A stretch of DNA of 9,109 nt from an uncultured Bacilli bacterium (lineage in GTDB: Bacteria > Bacillota_I > Bacilli_A > RF39 > UBA660): the NCBI GenBank assembly GCA_934096265.1, contig CAKOLI010000013.1:1-9109 (forward strand). Direction: 5' to 3'. Position numbers and translations under genes: made by a program. Below the pieces are notes generated by a model that had not been told where the DNA came from, searched no databases, and saw nothing but the letters and a program-made list of their open reading frames with translations. Of this stretch, positions 1 through 6,009 are shown one piece after another. The first letter of the stretch is position 1. Each line of letters starts with the position of its first letter.

Positions 1-3
1 CAC

Positions 4-31
4 AAAAAGAGAAAAATAATTTTCTCTTTTT
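4..31 (-). terminator. AT-rich hairpin, possible bidirectional terminator
   Basis: A perfect 12-bp inverted repeat (4-15 with 20-31, loop of four bases) has A-rich and T-rich arms with three G:C pairs near the middle. It lies about 65 nt beyond the stop of the leftmost minus-strand gene, where a terminator would be expected. It is weak in G:C and has no separate U-tract beyond its own arm, so this is a tentative call. The 32-94 stretch between it and the gene holds nothing else recognisable. Confidence 0.4.
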
Positions 32-94
32 AACAACCCTCTTTTTTATTAACATCTACTATTTGGGGTTCACATCATATTACTAATTTCTTTT

Positions 95-946
95 TTATTT
101 AGATAACTTTCTACTTCTTTTTTTATTAGTATCCCTAGATACTTCTTCCATATTATTTTTATCTACACAATTAACAACAGCTTGTGTAATTATATCAGCA
201 GGGTACCAAGAAATATTCGATTCAATAGTAAAATATGATAAAGGTATATTTATAATTAAATCCAAAATATTTGCCTCATCAATATGTAAAAAACCTCTTT
301 CTCCACATACTTCTAAATTACAATGCTCCAAAAACGTTTTACCATCTGCTTGCCTACTATTTAAATCAGCATAAAGCATCATTTCATAATAAAATGAACA
401 TTCACCCTTATGCTTTGAATACAACTTCAAACGCCAAATATCATTACTATCTTTATAATCCGTATGCCCTTCATTAAATGCAATACCAGAAGATGCCTTA
501 GCCACAATATCTGAAGTATTAATTCCTGTTAAATTAACTAATTCATCAGTTAAATCGCCTATCCTTATTGAAACAGTACTTTCACCTAAAGTATTAACTC
601 CATCAAGTAATTTTAAAGCTTCCTCTAACATTGATTTAAATCTTTTTTCCATCTTCCTTTTCTTATTCTCTTCTATTTTATCTAAAGTCATTCTTTCACT
701 AGCAAGACGTTTCTCCAAACTCCTTCTTTCCCTATTAGCATATTCTTCAAAACATCTTTCTTCGTTAGCACTAAACTCCCTAAGATTATCTAATTCTCTA
801 TTATATTCTCCCGTAAACAAAGCATATAGAAAAACGATGTTATCCCTAAGACTATCTAATTCGCTATTATATTCTCCACAAATGGCTTCTATCTTACTTC
901 TACTCTCCTGTAACTTTTCAATATGTCTTTTTAAACTATCATCCAT
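95..946 (-). CDS. Coiled-coil protein of unknown family, module copy A (283 aa)
   Basis: I do not recognise this family. Residues 1 to about 120 are highly charged (Glu/Lys/Arg-rich, few prolines) and read as a long coiled coil. From about residue 120 to 265 is a mixed alpha/beta domain containing LGESTVSIRIGDLTDELVN, a WRLKLYSKHKGE stretch and an aromatic-rich segment (FYYEMMLYADL). A basic, Ser-rich tail ends in KKRSRKLSK. There is no signal peptide or membrane segment, so it is probably cytosolic. It is a paralogue of the gene at 1675-2457, nearly identical except for a 22-residue insertion at about residues 35-56, which repeats the GEYNxELDxLR motif. The ATG has GAGGAG-like spacing upstream, matching its paralogue. 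Its own promoter copy lies at 976-1004. It follows an ADP-ribosyltransferase-like gene, and that pairing is repeated in the other module, so a partner, regulator or immunity role is conceivable but unproven. Confidence 0.85.
   Translation of the reverse strand: MDDSLKRHIEKLQESRSKIEAICGEYNSELDSLRDNIVFLYALFTGEYNRELDNLREFSANEERCFEEYANRERRSLEKRLASERMTLDKIEENKKRKMEKRFKSMLEEALKLLDGVNTLGESTVSIRIGDLTDELVNLTGINTSDIVAKASSGIAFNEGHTDYKDSNDIWRLKLYSKHKGECSFYYEMMLYADLNSRQADGKTFLEHCNLEVCGERGFLHIDEANILDLIINIPLSYFTIESNISWYPADIITQAVVNCVDKNNMEEVSRDTNKKRSRKLSK
778..877 (-). repeat. 66-nt in-frame internal duplication in the coiled coil
   Basis: Two imperfect 34-nt copies (778-811 and 844-877) start 66 nt apart and encode GEYNRELDNLR and GEYNSELDSLR. 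Between them lies an 11-residue hydrophobic linker (DNIVFLYALFT). The paralogue at 1675-2457 has only one copy and no linker, so copy A has gained, or copy B has lost, exactly 22 codons. Confidence 0.85.
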
Positions 947-975
947 TATAATTACTCCTCATCCATTTCACAATG

Positions 976-1004
976 ATTATAGCACATTACCTATAATAAC
1001 ACAA
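976..1004 (-). promoter_or_regulatory. Promoter P1 with dyad operator
   Basis: Read on the minus strand, this gives TTGTGT, 17 nt, TATAAT, with TGC just before the -10 (extended -10). A dyad ATTATAG-8-CTATAAT (976-997) covers the -10 and most of the spacer. The 45-nt block 963-1007 recurs at 2474-2518 and 4488-4532 with only one or two changes. It drives the coiled-coil gene ending at 95. The dyad over the -10 suggests repressor control; the regulator is not in the window. Confidence 0.8.
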
Positions 1005-1089
1005 TAACAAATTTATTGTATCATATTGCTTAATTTAAAAACACAAGCTCTAAATTATTTAACAAAAACTAAAAAGAAACTAGCTATTA

Positions 1090-1653
1090 CTAATTCCCAT
1101 TTATTTTTCTTAATTCATCCAAAAACTTACTTTTTAACTCTGGATATATATTATAAAAACTATTTATATTATATCCATTCTTATACCACCTTAATACTTT
1201 AGAAATTAAATCACTATTATCCAGTGGAACATAATCAGGTCTATTTGGATATAAATATAATTTTATTAAACCTTCATTATCTAATTTAATTAACTCATCA
1301 TAAACATTTTCTATATATTCAAAAGATATAACTTCCTCATCTGTGTTGCTTACTACTTCCCCGGGCCACCCAGTTTGACCTTCAATAAAATTAGATGCAT
1401 CTAATTTATAAATATATCCTGAACAATTAAATATCTTTTTAAACATCAAAGGCTTTCTTTCCACTAACTCTATTGGATAATTTTTTCCATCAAAAGATAG
1501 TGAGTAAAACAAATCATTACCTTCTTTTGATATAAATATCAACGCGACTTCTTTTGAATAACTAGCATATACCCAATTTCTCTTATGAGTACTATTATGC
1601 TTTTTAATTACCTTTAAAAAAGATATATTACTACCATGATATACATGCCTCAT
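1090..1653 (-). CDS. ADP-ribosyltransferase-like protein, module copy A (187 aa)
   Basis: The N-terminus VYHGSNI, then WVYASYSK with a following Ala/Phe helix, and later GEVVS resemble the H-Y-E arrangement of small ADP-ribosyltransferase-fold proteins. Candidate catalytic residues are His6, Tyr29 and Glu99. The Cys-x-Gly-Tyr-Ile-Tyr strand and the C-terminal LYLYPNRPDYVPLDNSDLIS stretch belong to a pattern I recall from unannotated proteins in Firmicutes. The ART assignment is inference from motifs, not proof. I chose the ATG at 1653 because GGAG sits six bases before it; an upstream in-frame TTG at 1665 overlaps that site. The gene begins 21 nt after the coiled-coil gene at 1675, so the two are probably co-transcribed. 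Its C-terminal half is almost identical to the copy at 2601-3170, while the N-terminal half has clearly diverged. Confidence 0.8.
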   Translation of the reverse strand: MRHVYHGSNISFLKVIKKHNSTHKRNWVYASYSKEVALIFISKEGNDLFYSLSFDGKNYPIELVERKPLMFKKIFNCSGYIYKLDASNFIEGQTGWPGEVVSNTDEEVISFEYIENVYDELIKLDNEGLIKLYLYPNRPDYVPLDNSDLISKVLRWYKNGYNINSFYNIYPELKSKFLDELRKINGN

Positions 1654-1674
1654 ACATATCTCCAAAACTAATAT

Positions 1675-2457
1675 CTATGATAACTTTCTACTTCTTTTCT
1701 TATTAGTATCCCTAGATACTTCTTCCATATTATTTTTATCTACACAATTAACAACAGCTTGTGTAATTATATCAGCAGGATACCAAGAAATATCCGATTC
1801 AACAGTAAAATATGATAAAGGTATATTTATAATTAAATCCCAAATATTTGCCTCATCAATATGTAAAAAACCTCTTTCTCCACATACTTCTAAATTACAA
1901 TGCTCCAAAAATGTTTTACCATCTGCTTGCCTACTATTTAAATCCGCATAAAGCATCATCTCATAATAAAATGAACGTTCACCCTTATGCTTTGAATACA
2001 ACTTCAAACGCCAAATATCATTACTATCTTTATAATCAGCATGTCCTTCATTAAATGTAATACCAGAATATGCCTTAACCACAATATCTGAAGTACTAAT
2101 TCCTGTTAAATTAACTAACTCATCAGTTAAATCGCCTATCCTTATTGAAACAGTACTTTCCCCTAAAGAATTAACTCCATCAAGTAATTTTGAAGCTTCC
2201 TCTAACATTGGTTTAAATCTTTCTTCTATCTTCCTTTTTTCGTTCTCTTCTTTATTATCTAAAGCCATTCTTTCACCAGCAAGACGTTTCTCCAAACTCC
2301 TTCTTTCCCTATTGGCATATTCTTCAAAACATCTTTCTTCGTTAGCACTACACTCCCTAAGACTATCTAATTCTTTATTATATTCTCCCCAAATGGTATC
2401 TATCTTACTTCTACTCTTCTGTAACTTTTCAATACGTCTTCTTAAACTATCATCCAT
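1675..2457 (-). CDS. Coiled-coil protein of unknown family, module copy B (260 aa)
   Basis: This is the paralogue of the gene at 95-946 and lacks its 22-residue insertion. Residues 1 to about 98 form a charged helical region rich in Glu/Arg/Lys. The remainder is the same alpha/beta domain of unknown family, ending in a basic tail (KKRSRKLS). Substitutions relative to copy A are scattered (for example KRH to RRR near the start). The ATG at 2457 is preferred because GAGGAG (2466-2471) lies eight bases upstream; a GTG at 2466 would overlap that site. Promoter P2 lies 30 nt upstream. The next gene downstream is an ADP-ribosyltransferase-like copy 21 nt away. No membrane or export signal is visible. 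Function is unknown; the repeated partnership with the ART-like gene is the only clue. Confidence 0.85.
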   Translation of the reverse strand: MDDSLRRRIEKLQKSRSKIDTIWGEYNKELDSLRECSANEERCFEEYANRERRSLEKRLAGERMALDNKEENEKRKIEERFKPMLEEASKLLDGVNSLGESTVSIRIGDLTDELVNLTGISTSDIVVKAYSGITFNEGHADYKDSNDIWRLKLYSKHKGERSFYYEMMLYADLNSRQADGKTFLEHCNLEVCGERGFLHIDEANIWDLIINIPLSYFTVESDISWYPADIITQAVVNCVDKNNMEEVSRDTNKKRSRKLS

Positions 2458-2486
2458 TATAATCACTCCTCATCCATTTCACAATA

Positions 2487-2515
2487 ATTATAGCACATTA
2501 CCTATAATAACACAA
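2487..2515 (-). promoter_or_regulatory. Promoter P2 with dyad operator
   Basis: On the minus strand this reads TTGTGT, 17 nt, TATAAT, with an extended -10 TGC. The dyad ATTATAG-8-CTATAAT is at 2487-2508, and TTATTGTG occurs as a direct repeat either side of the core. It differs from P1 at one base just downstream of the -10, and from P3 at one base in the -35. It drives the coiled-coil gene at 1675-2457. No convincing terminator separates it from the ART-like gene upstream, so read-through from the peptide operon is also likely. Confidence 0.8.
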
Positions 2516-2600
2516 TAACAAATTTATTGTATCATATTGCTTAATTTAAAAACACAAGCTCTAAATTATTTAACAAAAACTAAAAAGAAACTAGCTATTA

Positions 2601-3170
2601 CTAATTCCCATTTATTTTTCTTAATTCATCCAAAAACTTACTTTTTAACTCTGGATATATATTATAAAAACTATTTATATTATATCCATTCTTATACCAC
2701 CTTAATACTTTAGAAATTAAATCACTATTATCCAGTGGAACATAATCAGGTCTATTTGGATATAAATATAATTTTATTAAACCTTCATTATCTAATTTAA
2801 TTAACTCATCATAAACATTTTCTATATATTCAAAAGATATAACTTCCTCATCTGTGTTGCTTACTACTTCTGCCGACCACCCAGTTTGACCTTCCATAAA
2901 ATTAGATGCATCTAATTTATAAATATATCCTGAACAATTAAATATCTTTTTAAACATACCAGGCTTTCTTTCTACTAGCTCTACTGGATAATTTTTTCCA
3001 TCACCAGATAGTGAGTAAAACAAATCACTGCCCTGCTTTGATAAAAATATTGTCGCAATTGCCTTTGAATAACTTGCATATACCCATTCCTTCATATGAG
3101 TACTATTATGCTTTTTAATTACCTTCAAACCAGATATATTACTACCATGATATACATAACTCATATTCAT
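2601..3170 (-). CDS. ADP-ribosyltransferase-like protein, module copy B (189 aa)
   Basis: This has the same pattern as the copy at 1090-1653. YVYHGSN near the start places a candidate His8, WVYASYSK a candidate Tyr31, and AEVVS a candidate Glu101, matching the H-Y-E logic of small ART-fold proteins. The YPNRPDYVPLDNSDLISKV segment (about 137-155) is shared by both copies. The ATG overlaps the maturase stop as ATGA, so the two genes are translationally coupled; AAAGGAAGAG precedes it, and a second ATG two codons on is possible. Being encoded directly after the radical-SAM gene suggests a job in the peptide system: modifying the peptide, modifying a target, or protecting the cell. None of these is shown. 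It differs from copy A mainly in residues 15-72, the region that would flank the NAD pocket. Confidence 0.8.
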   Translation of the reverse strand: MNMSYVYHGSNISGLKVIKKHNSTHMKEWVYASYSKAIATIFLSKQGSDLFYSLSGDGKNYPVELVERKPGMFKKIFNCSGYIYKLDASNFMEGQTGWSAEVVSNTDEEVISFEYIENVYDELIKLDNEGLIKLYLYPNRPDYVPLDNSDLISKVLRWYKNGYNINSFYNIYPELKSKFLDELRKINGN

Positions 3171-4264
3171 CTCTTCCTTTTAATAAGAATTTTTGCTAAA
3201 TCATAATTTAATTTATTATAATCTTTTTCATATTCCAATCGAATTATAAATTTTTTTAATTCACTTAATATTCCTTTTTGAATATGACAAGAAATATCAT
3301 TATTATTTATTTCATTCAAAATTGCATTGGCATTACAGCCACCATAACAGTTTTTAAAATATTCGCATGTGTCAATGCAATTTTGTCTCCTTAGTATATT
3401 TTTTTGTAACAATTTAATAAAGTTTTCATTTTCAAACGCTTCATCAATTATACTCATATTTGATACGTTACCTAAATCATATTCGTTTAAGCATAGCCTA
3501 TCACAAGGGTATAAGTGTCCGTTGTTGTCCAGGCATAACCATTTTTTTAAACATGAATTATGTGTGCAAATATCAGAATATTCATTTATTATTAACTTAG
3601 CAAAGTTTATACATGTAGAAACATTAATGTTACAATTTATATCTAAAGCCCAATATTTGAAGAAGTCAACAAAGCTTCGAATATAATCATCCGGTTTCAA
3701 ATTAAAAAAGTTATTTTCTTTAGCTGCACCATCGTTAAACATTGGATTCATTTTCATACCTAAATTTAGTTTTTTAAAATATTCATATTCTCCGACTAAA
3801 TTATTGACATTATTTTGATTAACAACAATAATTGCTCCTGGATACATGCCCTTAGAATGTAGCAGTTCTATTTTATTTAAAATAGTTTGAGTGTGACTTC
3901 GTGTTTTATCATTACTTAATCCATCAAATGATAATCCAATACTTGTGTTATGTTCTTTAAAAAAATTAACGTTTTCATTATTTAAAAGAGTGCCATTCGT
4001 TTGAATTGAATATATAAATTTCGAATCAAGCTTTTGACAATAATTATATGCCTCGTCATAATAAGACAATGGCACCATTAATGGTTCGCCTCCATGCCAC
4101 ACCAAGTTTATATAATCATATTTTTCAGATAAAAGTTTTAAATATTTCTTTAATGTTTTTAATTCTAATAGCGAGTCACTATAACCATACTTTTCTGCGA
4201 AACAATACTTACATCGCATATTGCATTCGTTCGTTGGCTTTATTAAAGTATTAATTTGTAACAT
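3167..4264 (-). CDS. Radical-SAM/SPASM peptide maturase (365 aa)
   Basis: The CNMRCKYC motif (Cys14-x3-Cys18-x2-Cys21) binds the SAM-cleaving [4Fe-4S] cluster. WHGGEPL (56-62), QTNGTLL (88-94) and SFDG (112-115) are typical of the anaerobic sulfatase-maturase and cyclophane-forming maturase families. A C-terminal SPASM domain for auxiliary clusters is complete: Cys244-x4-Gly-x4-Cys254, then Cys296-x3-Cys300-x5-Cys306-x3-Cys310 and Cys326, with extra cysteines at 233, 238 and 258. At 365 residues it has the usual length for a peptide-modifying SPASM enzyme. No sulfatase is nearby; instead a His/Asn-rich small ORF overlaps its start by 14 nt, which points to a peptide substrate. The ATG lacks a close Shine-Dalgarno (AAAAGG is 16 nt away), so translation probably depends on coupling. 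A separate RRE recognition domain was not seen. The exact reaction is inferred. Confidence 0.92.
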   Translation of the reverse strand: MLQINTLIKPTNECNMRCKYCFAEKYGYSDSLLELKTLKKYLKLLSEKYDYINLVWHGGEPLMVPLSYYDEAYNYCQKLDSKFIYSIQTNGTLLNNENVNFFKEHNTSIGLSFDGLSNDKTRSHTQTILNKIELLHSKGMYPGAIIVVNQNNVNNLVGEYEYFKKLNLGMKMNPMFNDGAAKENNFFNLKPDDYIRSFVDFFKYWALDINCNINVSTCINFAKLIINEYSDICTHNSCLKKWLCLDNNGHLYPCDRLCLNEYDLGNVSNMSIIDEAFENENFIKLLQKNILRRQNCIDTCEYFKNCYGGCNANAILNEINNNDISCHIQKGILSELKKFIIRLEYEKDYNKLNYDLAKILIKRKR

Positions 4265-4478
4265 TTTTTATTAATATTAACCTTTTCATTCTATCAGGTG
4301 TGTTATCATGTTGATTGCAATGATAATCTGGATGTCCGCCGCTATTGTCATGATTATTTTCATGACAGCTACTCATATCAAAAATTTCTTGACCTGACTG
4401 TTTCAAATATAACTCATATAGTGATAATGACAATGCTTTAATTTTTTTTAAAGTCTGTGTATTATTTTCTTTTTTCAT
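4251..4478 (-). CDS. Candidate RiPP precursor peptide with His-X-Asn/Asp repeats (75 aa)
   Basis: This is the likely substrate of the maturase encoded immediately downstream. Residues 1-30 are a Lys-rich amphipathic helix containing LSLYELYLKQSG, which resembles a double-glycine-type leader (LS-x2-EL) ending at Ser28-Gly29. Residues 38-59 are the core: HEN (39-41), HDN (43-45), HPD (49-51), HCN (53-55), HDN (57-59), a tetrad pitch interrupted once by Gly47-Gly48. Two cysteines (38 and 54) flank the array. The last 16 residues are basic and hydrophobic. The ATG at 4478 is chosen because GGAGG (4485-4489) lies six bases upstream; an in-frame GTG at 4496 sits almost at the expected transcription start. 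I know no named family for it. Another reading is a metal-binding small protein. Confidence 0.8.
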   Translation of the reverse strand: MKKENNTQTLKKIKALSLSLYELYLKQSGQEIFDMSSCHENNHDNSGGHPDYHCNQHDNTPDRMKRLILIKNVTN

Positions 4479-4500
4479 TTTTAACCTCCATTTCACAATA

Positions 4501-4529
4501 ATTATAGCACATTACCTATAATAATACAA
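4501..4529 (-). promoter_or_regulatory. Promoter P3 of the peptide operon, with dyad operator
   Basis: On the minus strand this reads TTGTAT, 17 nt, TATAAT, with TGC before the -10. The dyad ATTATAG-8-CTATAAT is at 4501-4522. The 45-nt block 4488-4532 matches P2 with one change (a T in place of a C in the -35 area). It begins 20 nt beyond the transporter stop, so the peptide operon has its own start. The predicted leader before the precursor ATG is only about 17 nt. Confidence 0.85.
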
Positions 4530-4548
4530 TAATTATAAATCAAAAGAA

Positions 4549-5418
4549 TTAAGATTTATCTTTAGAAAAACAAGTAAAATAAATACCCAATAACATAAAT
4601 AACAAACTAACTATAAATAAATTATTTACCTTATTTTTAAATATAATAATAGATAAAACAGTACTAAATATAGGACTTAAAGAAAATATAATTGAAGTCC
4701 TAGATGCCCCTATATACCTAGTAGCATAAGCAAAAAACAATATACTCATCCCAAAAACAAAAAATCCTATTATTAACAAATACCAATAATTCTGTATTAA
4801 CATATGAATATTTACCTTATTTATTATAAAAACTAAATTAAATAAAGATACTGCTAAACACTTATAAAAAACCAAAACTAAAGGATTATTACTACTTACC
4901 TTCGCAGTTAAATTATTCTCTATTCCCCATAATATAGTAGCTATAATAGTAAAAACTATAAATATAGAAAATATAACACAATTATAACTATCTATTGATA
5001 CAAGTATCCCTCCTATAGTAACAAATATAGCTGATAAAATCAAATTCTTACTCATCTTCTCTCCTAACATCAAAGAAGCAAAAATAACAGTAAAAACTAT
5101 CTCTAATACACTCATCAAAGATACCACATTCGCAGGTAAATAATAAAGAGACTCTGTAATTAATAAAGAAGCAAAAATATCACATATTATTATCATAATT
5201 ATCTTAGAAGTAACCTTATCTTTCTTTAATAATAACTTCCTAGATTTACTAAACATAATAATTAAAAAAACTCCTAAAGCACTACCTAAATACATAAGAA
5301 ATAATAACTCATTAGAAGAAACACTATCTAAATAAATCTTTGATATAGGAACATCTAATGCATATAAAAAAGCAGATAGAAAAGAAAATATATACCCCTT
5401 TGTTTTATTATCTAACAC
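4549..5418 (-). CDS. EamA/DMT-family membrane transporter (289 aa)
   Basis: About ten hydrophobic segments fall in two five-helix halves, the usual length and layout of drug/metabolite transporters. LGEKMS (118-123) at the end of the first half matches the LGE motif of EamA repeats, and SLSPIFSTVLSIIIF in the second half is its counterpart. Such proteins move small metabolites or amino acids, often outward; the substrate cannot be read from the sequence. The start is a GTG two bases after the upstream peptidase stop, with no clear Shine-Dalgarno, so translation probably depends on coupling. It is the last of six close-packed genes and the only transporter in the window. No ABC exporter accompanies the peptide operon, so a part in exporting its product is possible but would be unusual for this family. 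Confidence 0.9.
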   Translation of the reverse strand: MLDNKTKGYIFSFLSAFLYALDVPISKIYLDSVSSNELLFLMYLGSALGVFLIIMFSKSRKLLLKKDKVTSKIIMIIICDIFASLLITESLYYLPANVVSLMSVLEIVFTVIFASLMLGEKMSKNLILSAIFVTIGGILVSIDSYNCVIFSIFIVFTIIATILWGIENNLTAKVSSNNPLVLVFYKCLAVSLFNLVFIINKVNIHMLIQNYWYLLIIGFFVFGMSILFFAYATRYIGASRTSIIFSLSPIFSTVLSIIIFKNKVNNLFIVSLLFMLLGIYFTCFSKDKS

Positions 5419-5420
5419 AA

Positions 5421-6005
5421 CTATCTATAACTAGGCCTATTCATTAAAACACATTCCCTTCCATCTATAGGCCCCATAGAAAAATCCCTACCCGTTAAAC
5501 AAAACAATCTCCTATACATAACAATACGATTATATGTAAAAGGCTTATTATATACCATCTTAACATCCTTATCTTTATCATAATAAGATTTATCAAAATA
5601 ATATGGATCAAAAATATAAAACTTATTATTCTTAATCTTAGTAATAATCACATAATGCTCATTAGTTTGATAAACCCTTACCAAAACAACTCCCCCTTTA
5701 TTTATACACTCATATATATTTACAAAATTAACATCTTCCTTAACTAACCTTCTTAAGCATATATCAAAATCATTATTTTTAGTATAATTAGTAAGCCAAG
5801 TAGTTAACTTATCAGTAGCCTCCCTACTAGTCCCTTCACCAGTAAGCAAACCATTCTCATCATAACAATCTAACATATACTTATGTATCTGTTTAACTAA
5901 CAAAGCGGGTATCTCCTCACGTTCATATAAATAACTTATCGCATTAAGTATAGACACCGTCCCACAGTCAAACTCCGTAATTTGATATCTTAATGGTACC
6001 TTCAT
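5421..6005 (-). CDS. C39-like papain-fold cysteine peptidase (194 aa)
   Basis: Near the N-terminus, RYQITEFDCG has the C39 pattern Gln-x5-Cys-Gly, with oxyanion Gln8 and nucleophile Cys14. His117 (in NEHYVI) and Asp133 (in IFDPYY) complete a catalytic triad at the usual distances. The protein is soluble, with no transporter domains, unlike bacteriocin ABC exporters. I recall stand-alone relatives occurring fused to GNAT acetyltransferases in proteobacteria, and here a GNAT gene ends four bases upstream. The ATG at 6005 is chosen because AGGAGGT (6012-6018) lies six bases before it; an ATG at 6023 would place this site inside the coding region. The Shine-Dalgarno lies in the last codons of the GNAT gene. 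The peptidase could cleave after small residues in a peptide or trim a modified protein. The substrate is unknown. Confidence 0.85.
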   Translation of the reverse strand: MKVPLRYQITEFDCGTVSILNAISYLYEREEIPALLVKQIHKYMLDCYDENGLLTGEGTSREATDKLTTWLTNYTKNNDFDICLRRLVKEDVNFVNIYECINKGGVVLVRVYQTNEHYVIITKIKNNKFYIFDPYYFDKSYYDKDKDVKMVYNKPFTYNRIVMYRRLFCLTGRDFSMGPIDGRECVLMNRPSYR

Positions 6006-6009
6006 ATGT

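Larger units (their letters stand above)
102..1653 (-). repeat. Tandem module, copy A (ART-like gene, promoter, coiled-coil gene)
   Basis: This segment aligns along its whole length with 1679-3170. The offset is 1577 nt on the left and 1511 nt on the right, the 66-nt difference being the insertion in the coiled-coil gene. The two copies lie head to tail with about 25 nt between them. No insertion-sequence ends were seen at the junction. Confidence 0.9.
1679..3170 (-). repeat. Tandem module, copy B (ART-like gene, promoter, coiled-coil gene)
   Basis: This is the second unit of the duplication. By eye, 2487-2870 matches 976-1359 without a difference over about 384 nt, covering the promoter and the 3' half of the ART-like gene. 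The 5' half of that gene and the coiled-coil gene differ at many positions. This mosaic is better explained by gene conversion, or by unequal divergence after an older duplication, than by one recent event. Confidence 0.9.

Noticed and set aside
271..477. Plus-strand 68-codon frames recurring in both modules (271-477 and 1848-2054)
   Set aside because: They are antisense to the coiled-coil genes, which have ribosome sites and shared promoters. Their similarity follows from the duplication.
1654..1665. TTG start for the ART-like copy A (191 aa)
   Set aside because: The GGAG site lies inside this extension and is correctly spaced for the ATG at 1653.
1660..1680. Insertion-sequence or attachment-site junction between modules
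   Set aside because: No terminal inverted repeats, target duplications or integrase are visible at the join.
2458..2466. GTG start for the coiled-coil copy B
   Set aside because: It overlaps the GAGGAG site, and the paralogue starts at the equivalent of the ATG at 2457.
3167..3170. TGA read as tryptophan (mycoplasma code)
   Set aside because: ATGA overlaps at two gene junctions and TGG for Trp in the maturase fit TGA as a stop.
3167..4264. Anaerobic sulfatase-maturing enzyme
   Set aside because: The motifs fit that wider family, but no sulfatase is present and a repeat-bearing small ORF overlaps the start, favouring a peptide substrate.
4479..4496. GTG start adding six residues to the precursor
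   Set aside because: It falls at the predicted transcription start and spans the GGAGG that serves the ATG at 4478.
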